Source: Bacteroidota bacterium (GTDB lineage Bacteria; Bacteroidota; Ignavibacteria; SZUA-365). From it: DNA of 52,675 nt. A program made the translations under genes and the position numbers. Where the stretch lies: the NCBI GenBank assembly GCA_014860565.1, contig JACZJN010000027.1:1-52675 (forward strand), read 5' to 3'. A model generated the notes under the pieces. That model was not told the DNA's origin. It did not search any database and worked only from the letters and a program-made list of their open reading frames with translations. Positions 1-7,780 of this stretch are shown in pieces. Positions within the stretch are counted from its first letter, which is position 1, and every line of letters begins with the position of its first letter.

Positions 1-107
1 GATATCGTCCACCGGCACCGGAAGCGATTATCCCCTTTGAAGAGTTGGTAGGGAAACGGAAGCTCGTAACAGAGCCTTCGAGGATAGAGAATTGCAGATT
101 AAACTAA
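1..107 (+). CDS. Integrase-core transposase, C-terminal fragment (cut by window edge)
   Basis: The first 107 bases hold an open frame that enters from the left edge and ends at TAA (105-107). It reads YRPPAPEAI... and stops about 34 codons later. The preceding partial codon ends in GA, which would fit Gly, giving GYRPPAPEA. An LGYRPPAPEA-like stretch is characteristic of the extreme C-terminus of DDE/integrase-core transposases of the IS3/IS481 type (family knowledge). Only the tail is visible, so family and intactness cannot be judged. Its position beside a tRNA gene fits an insertion sequence near a tRNA. It could be a coincidental reading frame, but the motif match makes this less likely. 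Confidence 0.5.
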   Translation, partial: YRPPAPEAIIPFEELVGKRKLVTEPSRIENCRLN

Positions 108-404
108 CATTCGGGCCGGACCAAAGAATGGGGGCTCGTCACGAGAAAACGCACCATATTGCCGTGCGGTTGAGTCAAGAATGGACGGTGGGGGAAGAAA
201 GCTGAGAAGATACGGCCATTCGTACTGGAAGATCTCGAGTGTATCCATGGCCGGAATCTAGTCAACGTGGTGATAAAAGTCAACTCCTTAAGTTAGCGCA
301 ACGGGGACTGTCCCGACTCGTCACCCCGAGACTTCATCATGATCTTTGTGTCCAGCGAATCGTCCAGCACTTCTCCCCTCTTGCATTTTTCACCGCGACC
401 TTCG
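108..404. other. Non-coding stretch between transposase tail and tRNA
   Basis: No convincing gene is seen. A 67-codon frame beginning at 239 has no recognisable features and runs into the tRNA, so it is rejected. The stretch contains a short palindrome, gggactgtccc at 304-314. It may be the end of the insertion sequence whose transposase tail lies to the left, but no terminal inverted repeat can be identified without the other end. Confidence 0.4.
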
Positions 405-410
405 TATATT
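381..410 (+). promoter_or_regulatory. Candidate promoter of tRNA-Arg
   Basis: A TTGCAT box (381-386) is separated by 18 bp from TATATT (405-410), which resembles a sigma70-type -35/-10 pair. The tRNA 5' end is 17 nt after the -10 box, a sensible distance for a short 5' leader. Confidence 0.45.
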
Positions 411-427
411 GCAGGTCTGAAATAGAC

Positions 428-501
428 GCGCCCGTAGCTTAATTGGATAGAGCACCTGACTACGGATCAGGAGGTTCGGGGTTCGAATCCCTGCGGGCGC
501 G
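428..501 (+). tRNA. tRNA-Arg (anticodon ACG)
   Basis: A full cloverleaf can be drawn. The acceptor stem gcgcccg (428-434) pairs with cgggcgc (494-500), with G501 as discriminator. The D arm follows tagctta. The anticodon stem cctga/tcagg encloses the loop ctacgga, giving anticodon ACG, normally modified to ICG and reading CGU/CGC/CGA. The T arm contains gttcgaatc. The 3' CCA is not encoded. A strong terminator hairpin follows nine bases later. Confidence 0.95.
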
Positions 502-509
502 CAGCTGTC

Positions 510-539
510 AAATCCCTCGGACCGAGGGATTTGCTTTTT
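510..539 (+). terminator. Rho-independent terminator of tRNA-Arg
   Basis: The stem aaatccctcg (510-519) pairs perfectly with cgagggattt (523-532) around a 3-nt loop and is followed by gcttttt. It closes the tRNA transcript before purC. Confidence 0.8.
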
Positions 540-582
540 CCAACAGACCGCATGCACCAGAGAACAGCCGAGGAGACAGGCG

Positions 583-1476
583 ATGCAGGCAATTTCACGT
601 ACGGATTTCGAGGGACTCTCACTGTTCCGTCGCGGCAAGGTGCGCGACGTGTATGATCTGGGCGACGCGCTGCTGATCGTGGCTACGGACCGCCTTTCGG
701 CGTTCGACGTCGTGCTTCCCGATCCGATCCCGATGAAAGGCACTGTGCTGACCATGATTTCGAAATTCTGGTTCGACCGCACGGGACACATCATCCCCAA
801 CCACGTGATCTCCACCAACGTCGACGAATACCCCGCAGCCTGCGCGCCCTACGCCGCGGAGCTGAAGGGACGCAGCATGCTCGTGAAAAAGACGCAGCCC
901 CTGGCGATCGAATGCGTCGTCCGCGGATATCTGACCGGGTCCGGGCTCAAGGAATACCGCAAGACGCAGTCCGTCTGCGGCATCGACCTGCCCGAAGGAC
1001 TGGTCGACGGCTCCATGCTTCCCGAACCTCTGTTCACTCCTTCCACGAAAGCGGAGGAAGGTCACGACGAGAACATCGATTTCGATACCGCCGCCGGAAT
1101 CGTCGGCCGCGAAACCGCCGAGAAAGCCAGCGCCATGAGCATTGCGCTCTACAGCTTCGCGCGGGATTTCGCGCGCGAGCGGGGCATTATTATCGCGGAC
1201 ACGAAATTCGAATTCGGCATCGATGAAAACGGCGAACTCATCCTCATCGACGAAGCGCTCACGCCGGACTCCTCCCGCTTCTGGCCGATGGAGGGGTACG
1301 AACCCGGCCACGCGCAGCCCAGCTTCGACAAGCAGTACGTCCGCGACTACCTCGAATCCGTGCACTGGAACAAGACGCCGCCGGCGCCTGAACTTCCGGC
1401 CGAGGTGATCGCCCGGACGACCGAGAAATATCTCGAGTCGTACCACCTCATCACCGGCGAGGAGCTTTCGGTGTGA
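583..1476 (+). CDS. purC: Phosphoribosylaminoimidazole-succinocarboxamide synthase (SAICAR synthase)
   Basis: This enzyme joins CAIR and L-aspartate with ATP to give SAICAR, the eighth step of de novo purine synthesis in the cytoplasm. The 297-aa product has the N-terminal nucleotide-binding region with [13 protein letters not shown] (about residues 16-28), the [17 protein letters not shown] segment, the VRGYLTGSG motif and the IADTKFEFG...[12 protein letters not shown] block that marks the longer, yeast-like PurC class (about 300 aa) rather than the short 240-aa type. Start ATG 583 is preceded by gaggag at a normal distance. The next gene starts on the stop codon, which suggests translational coupling. 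Identification is secure. Confidence 0.97.
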   Translation: MQAISRTDFEGLSLFRRGKVRDVYDLGDALLIVATDRLSAFDVVLPDPIPMKGTVLTMISKFWFDRTGHIIPNHVISTNVDEYPAACAPYAAELKGRSMLVKKTQPLAIECVVRGYLTGSGLKEYRKTQSVCGIDLPEGLVDGSMLPEPLFTPSTKAEEGHDENIDFDTAAGIVGRETAEKASAMSIALYSFARDFARERGIIIADTKFEFGIDENGELILIDEALTPDSSRFWPMEGYEPGHAQPSFDKQYVRDYLESVHWNKTPPAPELPAEVIARTTEKYLESYHLITGEELSV

Positions 1477-2174
1477 TGGAAGAACGCAGCGACGAATTGA
1501 ACACGCCCGAGGATGCCCAGCCGGATTCTGACCAGGCCGGCGAAGACGTTTCGGGAGACGATGCGTCGAGAGAGGCTCGTCCAGAGAAGCAGCGACGGTA
1601 CAAGCGGGAAATCCGCCCGAGCCGGGAAGCCGCTTCCGCTCAGGAGAATGATGGCGACGATCCCTCCCGCGAGGTCCGCCCCGCTCGAGACGTCCACCCG
1701 GATGCCGAACGCGTTGAACAGGGAATCGCGCGGCTGCCGTTCAACGACTTCAAGCATCCGCCCACACGGCCTGAAATCGACCTCCTGCTTGGCATTTCCC
1801 CTTCCGCCGAACTCAAGCGTTTCGAACATCAACTCGAAATGATGGAACCGCTCGTCAACTGGGCGATGCAATGGTACGAAAATGAAACCGGCTGGGGATA
1901 CCGCGCGTCGTATCGCGCGCGCGTACTCTGCGTGCTGCATTTCTACCGCGGCTTCTTCACGGTGACCCTTTCCATCCCGACCGACGAGGAAGAGCGGTAT
2001 CGGTCGTTGCGCGAACTGACGCCCGGACTCCGCAAGGCCTTCGAGCATTACACGCTGTCGACGAAGATGAAGTGGATCAACTTCCACGTCCGCACGCGAA
2101 AGGAAGCGGACGCAATGCTGGCCATCCTCACCTTGAAGTTCGAAGATCTCCGGAAAAAGACCTCGCGCGGCTGA
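1476..2174 (+). CDS. DUF3788-like hypothetical protein with acidic N-terminus
   Basis: The protein has 232 aa when read from ATG 1476, which shares its A with the purC TGA; a GTG at 1473 is the alternative start. The first ~85 residues are low-complexity and rich in E, D, R and S (REARPE, REIRPS, REVRPA repeats), probably disordered. The rest (about 95-228) resembles DUF3788: RPEIDLLLG near its start, a WGYR...HFYRGFFTVTLSI core and a C-terminal WINFHVRTRKEADAML segment. Family function is unknown to me. The tight coupling suggests co-transcription with purC, but no purine role can be inferred. The charged N-terminal extension is unusual compared with the compact family domain. Confidence 0.6.
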   Translation: MEERSDELNTPEDAQPDSDQAGEDVSGDDASREARPEKQRRYKREIRPSREAASAQENDGDDPSREVRPARDVHPDAERVEQGIARLPFNDFKHPPTRPEIDLLLGISPSAELKRFEHQLEMMEPLVNWAMQWYENETGWGYRASYRARVLCVLHFYRGFFTVTLSIPTDEEERYRSLRELTPGLRKAFEHYTLSTKMKWINFHVRTRKEADAMLAILTLKFEDLRKKTSRG

Positions 2175-2316
2175 AGATCGCGGGCGACCGAAGCTCGCGA
2201 GCGTCTAAGCCTGCGGGGACCTGCAACCTGATGGCCTGCGCTGAAACGGGGATTTCACGCGGACCGCACGTCTTTTTCCATTTTCCCATGATGACATTCT
2301 CCTATCTTACATGAAT

Positions 2317-2340
2317 ACCGGTTCAGGGAAACCGGTTTTC
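2317..2340 (+). terminator. Probable terminator after purC operon
   Basis: The stem accggtt (2317-2323) pairs with aaccggt (2330-2336) around a 6-nt loop and is followed by a short T run (tttc). It sits just upstream of the next plus-strand gene, so some read-through is possible. Confidence 0.5.
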
Positions 2341-2362
2341 ACGTTTTCTTTGGGAGAAACAC

Positions 2363-3082
2363 ATGTCCACACTGCAGCGGCGGTTTTTCCGCCATGACGC
2401 GGACGCGGGGAACGTCCGCGAACTCCATTCCTTCCTCACCTGCCGGCTCGTTCACTCCATTCCTTTTTCCGCACGCGAACAGTTGATGACGTATCGTGGC
2501 AACTGCGAGCAGCGTCATGGTGCGGTGAGGTCGCCATTCCCTGTAGATCCTTCGACACAATCCGTTCTCCGTGACGTCGCGGGGCGCTTCGCCGCTCCTG
2601 CGGCCGGTGGATTCGAACAGGGATTCACCGCCGAACTCTTCTCCTTCTGGGATATGGTGCTTGGTTCGTCGCCCGGACCCGGCTGGCTTCGGCATCCACG
2701 CATCGCCGACGCCGCCCAGCAGTCGCTTCACGCCCTTGATGGCGTCCTCTGCCGCATCGAGGCCTTTGTCGTCCTACCCACCCACGTGCACATCGCGTTC
2801 TCGCAAAACGTCGGCCTCCGCGATGGACCGACGCCCGAGCACGTCTCCGGCGCATTCAAGGCACCCGTGGAGCATCAGGCCAACCGCTTCCTCGTCCGCA
2901 GCGGGCCTTTCTGGGAGCAGGAGGACCATCACCGCTTCCTTCCCGGTCCCGCCGACCTCCGCGGCGCCATCCGCTTCATCCGTGAGGATCCCGTGCGCAG
3001 CGGCCTCGTGGAAAAACCCGAGGAATGGGAATGGCTGTACGTGCGGGAGGGGTGGAAGTCATCACTCTGCCGGTCATCATGA
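2363..3082 (+). CDS. REP-associated (RAYT) / Y1-family transposase-like protein, possibly inactive
   Basis: The 239-aa product matches the TnpA_REP/IS200-like HUH transposase fold along its length. An N-terminal RRFFRH...HSFLTCRL segment resembles the RAYT opening (residues 6-30). The HUH motif appears as LPTHVHIAF (about residues 139-147). The C-terminus, AIRFIREDPVRSGLVEKPEEW, corresponds to the conserved NPVRAGLV-type end. In active family members a W...YYD/H segment supplies the nucleophilic tyrosine; here it reads FWEQEDHHRFL with no tyrosine, so the single-strand nuclease chemistry may be lost. An acidic/GC-rich insert (residues 60-110) lengthens it. RAYTs are domesticated enzymes linked to REP palindromes, and such palindromes occur elsewhere in this window. 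ATG 2363 has ggga shortly upstream. Confidence 0.7.
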   Translation: MSTLQRRFFRHDADAGNVRELHSFLTCRLVHSIPFSAREQLMTYRGNCEQRHGAVRSPFPVDPSTQSVLRDVAGRFAAPAAGGFEQGFTAELFSFWDMVLGSSPGPGWLRHPRIADAAQQSLHALDGVLCRIEAFVVLPTHVHIAFSQNVGLRDGPTPEHVSGAFKAPVEHQANRFLVRSGPFWEQEDHHRFLPGPADLRGAIRFIREDPVRSGLVEKPEEWEWLYVREGWKSSLCRSS

Positions 3083-3191
3083 CCACTCCCTTCCGCGCCC
3101 TGGAGGATGAGGCTTCAGGACGGAGACTCGACGCGGCAAGCACGGGACGCTCTGCAGGAGTACGACTCGACACACTGCAGATTCTTTCTTG

Positions 3192-3301
3192 CATGAACCC
3201 AAACCGCCCATCCCGTCCGGGTTGACATGAACTCAACCGCCCATCCCGTCCGGGTTGACATGAACTCACCCCGTATCAGGGTTGACATGAACTCACCCCC
3301 C
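3192..3301. repeat. Left tandem array of 'catgaactca' units flanking the DUF559 cassette
   Basis: Units begin at about 3192, 3226, 3259 and 3286. Each starts with catgaac(c/t)ca and most end in gggttga. Unit lengths are about 34, 33 and 27 bp, and the last runs into a hairpin. The same decamer in reverse orientation (tgagttcatg) forms a tandem array on the other side of the DUF559 gene at 3830-3918. Confidence 0.85.
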
Positions 3302-3330
3302 ATCCCCCCTCTCTTGACAGAGAGGGGGGC
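3286..3330. repeat. Left inverted repeat with subterminal hairpin
   Basis: The sequence begins catgaactcacccc and continues into a perfect 11-bp hairpin, cccccctctct (3304-3314) / agagagggggg (3319-3329) with loop tgac. The reverse complement of 3800-3839 matches it with few differences, so the pair behaves like terminal inverted repeats of a small element carrying the DUF559 gene. Confidence 0.75.
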
Positions 3331-3392
3331 GAAGGGAGATATCAAAAGCGAGGGGGAGGGTGAATGTGTTCACCAATATTGGGAGGCATGGT

Positions 3393-3797
3393 ATGAGCCT
3401 ACTTCTTCTCGGGAAACTGAAAGATGTGGCAAAGATTCGCTGCCGTGAGCTGCGCCGTCAGCAGACACCGGCGGAGGTGCGCATGTGGCATCTGCTCAGG
3501 AACCGTAAGTATCACGGACTTAAATTCAACAGGCAGCATCCCATTTTCCACGATCTCGATGGCAGGGAAACGTTCCTGATTGCGGACTTTTTCTGCCATG
3601 AACTGCGGCTCGTGATAGAACTCGACGGATCGGTGCATGCCGACACCGGCCATGCAGATGCCCACCGTGACCGCACCCTATCCCTGCTGGGCTTTACCGT
3701 ATTGCGCTTCACAAATGACATCGCCCTCGAACACCCATACCGGATCCTTCAAGCCATCGACGAGATACGATCCAGACAAAATCCATCCCCCTCTTAA
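3393..3797 (+). CDS. DUF559-family (Vsr/restriction-like) endonuclease
   Basis: The product has 134 aa from ATG 3393, chosen because gggagg lies 6 nt upstream; an upstream GTG at 3360 would add 11 residues. The sequence shows the whole DUF559 signature: RELRRQQTPAEVRMWHLLR (the helical N-terminus), GLKFNRQHPI, FLIADFFC, RLVIELDGSVHAD (the acidic catalytic core of the PD-(D/E)XK-like fold) and a final GFTVLRFTN strand. DUF559 proteins resemble very-short-patch repair endonucleases; their biological role is poorly known. The gene is isolated, flanked by inverted repeats and mirrored tandem arrays, and has no obvious partner, which suggests a mobile cassette. The identity of the domain is firm; activity is inferred. 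Confidence 0.88.
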   Translation: MSLLLLGKLKDVAKIRCRELRRQQTPAEVRMWHLLRNRKYHGLKFNRQHPIFHDLDGRETFLIADFFCHELRLVIELDGSVHADTGHADAHRDRTLSLLGFTVLRFTNDIALEHPYRILQAIDEIRSRQNPSPS

Positions 3798-3799
3798 AG

Positions 3800-3839
3800 C
3801 CCCCTCTGTCAAGAGAGGGGGTTTGGGGGTGAGTTCATG
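3800..3839. repeat. Right inverted repeat with subterminal hairpin
   Basis: The hairpin ccccctct (3800-3807) / agaggggg (3814-3821) is followed by tttgggggtgagttcatg. In reverse complement this reads catgaactcaccccc...ccctctcttgacagag, matching the left repeat at 3286-3330. Confidence 0.75.
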
Positions 3840-3918
3840 CAAACCCCTTTGAGGGTGAGTTCATGCAAACCCCTCCGGCAGTGAGTTCACGCAGCCACCG
3901 CTCGGAGTGCGTTCATGT
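3830..3918. repeat. Right tandem array of 'tgagttcatg' units, 26-bp period
   Basis: Units start at 3830, 3856, 3882 and 3908, an exact 26-bp period, each opening with tgagttca(t/c)g or the variant tgcgttcatg. The array mirrors the one at 3192-3301 and runs into the last codon region of the minus-strand spmB gene (stop at 3918-3920). Confidence 0.85.
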
Positions 3919-4460
3919 CACAACACCAGCCCCACAAAAAAGACCGCGGCGAGGAAGGCGATGAAATCGGCGAGAAGTCCGGTGGGGAGGGCGTGACGCG
4001 TGTTGCGGATTCCCACGGCGCCGAAGTAGACGGCGAGTACATAGAACGTGGTTTCGGTGCTGCCGTAGAGGGTGGAGACGAGAACGCCGATCGGGGAGTC
4101 GGTACCATAGGCCCGCATGGTCTCGGTCATGATGCCGAGGGAACCGCTGCCCGAAAGCGGACGCATGATCGCCATCGGCAGGACCTCGGCGGGAATGCCG
4201 ACCAGATCGGTGAGCGGACGTACGAGCGTGATGAACACGTCCATCGCGCCGCTGGCGCGGAATATCGCGATGGACACGAGCATCAGCACGAGATACGGTA
4301 TGATGCGCACGGCGATGGTGAAACCCTCTTTCGCTCCCTCGACGGCAACTTCGTACACCTTGACCTTGCGAAAAGCGCCGTAGACAAGAAAGAAAAGCAG
4401 TAGCGCGGGAATGGCGACCGCGGAAAGCAGCGAGACAACGGTGCGAAAAATATCCATCAC
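3918..4460 (-). CDS. spmB: SpmB-like nucleoside-recognition membrane protein
   Basis: This 180-aa integral membrane protein is of the Gate/nucleoside-recognition family. About four or five hydrophobic segments can be seen, with the conserved stretch MAIMRPLSGSGSLGIMTE and then YGSTETTFYVLAVYFGAVGI, both typical of SpmB. It overlaps the upstream spmA by 4 bp (ATGA), the usual spmAB arrangement. In Bacillus the pair acts in spore dehydration, but homologues are common in non-sporulating Bacteroidota, where the role is unknown; a transport or sensing function is assumed. Its 3' end touches the tandem repeat array of the DUF559 cassette, so that element lies immediately downstream of the operon. 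Confidence 0.9.
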   Translation of the reverse strand: MMDIFRTVVSLLSAVAIPALLLFFLVYGAFRKVKVYEVAVEGAKEGFTIAVRIIPYLVLMLVSIAIFRASGAMDVFITLVRPLTDLVGIPAEVLPMAIMRPLSGSGSLGIMTETMRAYGTDSPIGVLVSTLYGSTETTFYVLAVYFGAVGIRNTRHALPTGLLADFIAFLAAVFFVGLVL

Positions 4461-5419
4461 TCAGCCTCCGATCTGTCCCAGCGGAACATCTTCACGCGCG
4501 CCAGCAGCTTCGAAATCGTCACCGCGAATATTGTCGCGGTGAGGGAGGCGAGAAAGGACGTTCCGATGATGATGGCGGGATCCGACGAACCGGCGGCGGC
4601 ACGCACGGCAATCGCCGTGGCGGGAATCAGCGTGATGCACGAGGTATTCAGCGCGAGGAAGGTCACCATCGAATCGGTGGCCACACCCTTCTTGGTGTTC
4701 AATTCGTCGAGCTCTTCCATGGCCTTGAGCCCGAACGGCGTTGCCGCGTTGCCGAGACCGAGCATGTTCGCGGAGATGTTCATGATCATCGAACCCACGG
4801 CGGGATGGTCGACGGGAATGTCAGGGAATAGCCGCACGGTGATCGGGCGCATGAAGCGTGCGAGATGCGTTATCAGTCCGGCTTTCTCCGCGACTTTCAT
4901 CACCCCCAGCCACAGTGCCATGATGCCGATCAGACCGATGGCGATCTGCACTGCGACGCCGGCGATGTCAAAGGCGGCGTTCGTGACCTTCTTCAGATAC
5001 ACGAGCGACACGGGGTCGATCGCGGCTTCCCAACCTGCGGCGTTGTGGCGCAGACGCACGGTCAGCATCCCTTCTCCCCCGAGGGCCGCCGCCATCACCT
5101 TGAAGCGCTCGGGCACGTCACCACCGCTCATGTCAAGCACGGCGAATCCGTCGGTCGCATGCGTGAGCGTCACCCGGGCAGGAATGCGGACGTCGACGTG
5201 TTCGCTGAAATCCTTGAAATGCAGCGCTATCTGCCGTCGTGGGATGAGCAGGACGGCGTTGACCGGTTCTCCATACGCTTCGATCGACTCGGGAGATTCG
5301 ATCTGCAGCATCCACGGAACTCCGTTGCCGTAGCTGTTCTGCGTTACGTCGTAAATGTCGCGTCCGGCAGCGGTGAGAATGCCGATCACGATCAGCGCGA
5401 GCCAGATATGATTGAGCAT
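4457..5419 (-). CDS. spmA: SpmA-like nucleoside-recognition membrane protein with a large N-terminal insert
   Basis: The 320-aa protein is considerably longer than classical SpmA (about 200 aa). After a first hydrophobic helix (residues 1-17) comes a ~110-residue soluble region (about 35-145) rich in beta-type sequence, then membrane segments and the SpmA signature ISANMLGLGNAATPFGLKAM, followed by DSMVTFLALNTSCITLIPA. The insert probably faces the periplasm (inference). It is translationally coupled to spmB by an ATGA overlap. The stop codon of the amidase lipoprotein gene lies about 50 bp upstream on the same strand, so the three genes could be one transcript. Confidence 0.88.
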   Translation of the reverse strand: MLNHIWLALIVIGILTAAGRDIYDVTQNSYGNGVPWMLQIESPESIEAYGEPVNAVLLIPRRQIALHFKDFSEHVDVRIPARVTLTHATDGFAVLDMSGGDVPERFKVMAAALGGEGMLTVRLRHNAAGWEAAIDPVSLVYLKKVTNAAFDIAGVAVQIAIGLIGIMALWLGVMKVAEKAGLITHLARFMRPITVRLFPDIPVDHPAVGSMIMNISANMLGLGNAATPFGLKAMEELDELNTKKGVATDSMVTFLALNTSCITLIPATAIAVRAAAGSSDPAIIIGTSFLASLTATIFAVTISKLLARVKMFRWDRSEAE

Positions 5420-5467
5420 GGATGCCGCAAAAAGGATAGTGAGAAAATCAGTACGCGCGCCGGAAGA

Positions 5468-7732
5468 TCAACGCATCACTTCGGTGCGCACACCCTTGAT
5501 GATATACTGGTCGGAATCGAGCACCCGCACTTCGTCTTCGTCCACGCTGACGCCGACGAAGCGGCATTTGCCGACGTTGTCGGTCATGCCCGTCAACGCA
5601 TGGTTGAGCTGCACGAGCACGTATGGGGCGGGATTCCCCTGCCTGTCGTGCACGGTGACTTCCACGACCTTCGCACCGGAACTCGTATAGTCCTCCGATG
5701 CGAGAATGGACGCGTACACCGCCCAGGCGACGTTCCATGAAAACAGCGGCGCCACCTGCTGCGCATAGGTGCGGCCCGAAGGAACGGGCAGGGTGACGCT
5801 GATCTGCATGTTGTTCTTCAGCTCATATCGCCAGGGCACACGAAGCACAAAGCGGTTGAGTCCGACTCCGGTGAATTGCGGTACGATGCGCTGCATGCGC
5901 ACACCGAAATTCCGGCTCTCGCTGAGGTTGTTCGCATGCAGGGTAAGCTCGCGATCGTTGGCGGCGACGTCGAACTGAAATACCGGTGCGCCCTTGTACA
6001 GCGCGAGCGCATCCTTCATCGACGGCGCACCCTCGCCCTCCGTCGACACCGCGCGAGCGCCGCTTGCGACGAGCAGTTGCTTGAGGTTTCGCAGGGCCAG
6101 TGCATCGACACGATCCGCGGGAACAGGGTCGTCGCCCGGGAGGTCGAGAATGAAGATCTTCCCGAGCAAAACGCCGCGCGCGACGGGAGAAAGCAGCACC
6201 GGATCCTGGATGGGACGCCCGGTCAGCGCCTCGCTGCGCCCGAAATATCCCGGAGCGGTGATGACCACGGTCATTCCTTCGGTGTCCTTGCCGGCGATGA
6301 TGTACTCGCCGCGTTCGTTGGTGTTCACGACGGCCCCGCCCGGCAATGCGACTTCCGCACCCTGCACGGCTTTCCCGTCCGTGCTCATCACGATGCCGCG
6401 CGCATACTTGGCGTCGGGCGACGTGGTGATGATTCCCTCGGTTTTCACCGGGCCGTTCGTCGCCTCGAAGGTCACTCGTTCGTTGCGTCCGGGATAGACG
6501 TACACGCGCGCGACACCGTTTTGCAGCGTAAGCATGGTATCGAGACCGTTTGACGTGCGGAAGCGGATCGGCAGTCCGTCGGCGACCGAAGTCCCGGTGC
6601 TGTCAAGCGCAAGCAGTGTCACCATACTGAAGGCACTGCGATCGGGAGGAAGAATGGCCGGATCGGCGGTCGACCGCAGCAGCACCGGCGGCTTGCCGAG
6701 GGCGAAATAGAGCTCGAATGGGGCGGAGGAATTCCCGTTGCTGTTGCGCACCTGCGCAGCCAGATGATGGTATCCCTGCGACAGCGCGCCTGAGGGATTG
6801 ACGGCGATCTTCCCGGTCTTGCGGTTGAAAGTGAATCCCTGCTCCTCGCCGTCGATATATACCCGTATGCTTTCGTCGAGAATGTCGGATCGGTCGCTGA
6901 CGTGAATTTCCAGTTTCGGATCCGCTTCACTGAATACCAGCGGGGAATCGTAGCGCAAATGCGGTATGCCGGCCTGGAAATACTTCCCGATCCCGAGAAA
7001 AATGCCCCAGGCCTGAATGTCGTTGAACTCGGGCAGGCGCAGACGCTGCTCTTCGTACGCGCTGGTAAAAAAGCCGCACTCGACCAGGACGGAAGTCATC
7101 GCGGTATTGCGCAGAACGGAGAAGCCCTTGCCCGGATAGATCAGTTCGTCCGACATCGTGCCGTCGAACGATGCGAGGGGACCCGGATTTCCCATCGCGT
7201 ACGCCAGATCGCGCTGGATGTACCGCGCGAGATCCTGGCTCGACGGAGCGTATCCCGGCTGGCCCGGACGCGCATGATAGAATGTCGTGGTGTAGTTCGT
7301 GTACGAGTTGCCGGCGGCGTTGTGATGGATCGAGACGAAAATTTCCGCGTTGTTCGCGTTCGCCTGCTGCGCGCGCGCTTCAAGCGGAACGGTCTTGTCC
7401 ACCTCGCGCGAGAGCATGACGTTGGCACCCGCTTTCTTCAGATAATCGCGCAGCGACAGTGCCACGCGCAGGTTCACATCTGCTTCGACGACATCCTCGG
7501 CGGGACCCATCCCGTCCCGGTCCTCCCCGCCGTGTCCGGGATCGATGAATATGGTGACATCCTTGAGTGCTTCACGGTACGACGCGATGGTGGAATCCCT
7601 GCGGAATGCTTCCTTCCAGTCCGGTGGCCGCACGAAATACACCGTCGGTCCGCATGCCTGCAGCAGCAGGGCGAAAAGCCCCGTGAGGAGCATGCTGAGA
7701 GTAATATGGCCTGATTTCACTGTTTTATGCAT
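5468..7732 (-). CDS. N-acetylmuramoyl-L-alanine amidase lipoprotein with C-terminal carrier/beta domains
   Basis: ATG 7732 (754 aa) is preferred over an upstream ATG at 7798 because it starts a good lipoprotein signal (MHKTVK..., lipobox LQAC, Cys27) and the longer frame would overlap the divergent gene. Residues ~58-250 form an Amidase_3 zinc domain: FIDPGHGG (His67), Glu83, SIHHNA (His136) and LVECGFF (general-base Glu). It cleaves the amide bond between MurNAc and the stem peptide. The remaining ~500 residues contain Ig-like and carboxypeptidase-regulatory-like beta domains (a GAVVNTNERGEYIIAG segment near the middle) whose role is unknown, perhaps wall or partner binding. It is likely anchored to a membrane facing the periplasm. 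Such a large C-terminal part is unusual for AmiA/AmiC-type amidases. Confidence 0.9.
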   Translation of the reverse strand: MHKTVKSGHITLSMLLTGLFALLLQACGPTVYFVRPPDWKEAFRRDSTIASYREALKDVTIFIDPGHGGEDRDGMGPAEDVVEADVNLRVALSLRDYLKKAGANVMLSREVDKTVPLEARAQQANANNAEIFVSIHHNAAGNSYTNYTTTFYHARPGQPGYAPSSQDLARYIQRDLAYAMGNPGPLASFDGTMSDELIYPGKGFSVLRNTAMTSVLVECGFFTSAYEEQRLRLPEFNDIQAWGIFLGIGKYFQAGIPHLRYDSPLVFSEADPKLEIHVSDRSDILDESIRVYIDGEEQGFTFNRKTGKIAVNPSGALSQGYHHLAAQVRNSNGNSSAPFELYFALGKPPVLLRSTADPAILPPDRSAFSMVTLLALDSTGTSVADGLPIRFRTSNGLDTMLTLQNGVARVYVYPGRNERVTFEATNGPVKTEGIITTSPDAKYARGIVMSTDGKAVQGAEVALPGGAVVNTNERGEYIIAGKDTEGMTVVITAPGYFGRSEALTGRPIQDPVLLSPVARGVLLGKIFILDLPGDDPVPADRVDALALRNLKQLLVASGARAVSTEGEGAPSMKDALALYKGAPVFQFDVAANDRELTLHANNLSESRNFGVRMQRIVPQFTGVGLNRFVLRVPWRYELKNNMQISVTLPVPSGRTYAQQVAPLFSWNVAWAVYASILASEDYTSSGAKVVEVTVHDRQGNPAPYVLVQLNHALTGMTDNVGKCRFVGVSVDEDEVRVLDSDQYIIKGVRTEVMR

Positions 7733-7780
7733 AACTTTGGAATATACCGAGCTTTCCACTGTCGGACAAGGTGAACACAC

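Noticed and set aside
239-442. 67-codon plus-strand open frame near the tRNA
   Set aside because: It runs into the tRNA gene, has no SD and shows no recognisable protein features.
3192-3918. CRISPR array
   Set aside because: The arrays have very short conserved decamers, units that abut with similar rather than unique spacers, and mirrored orientation around a gene; no cas genes are present.
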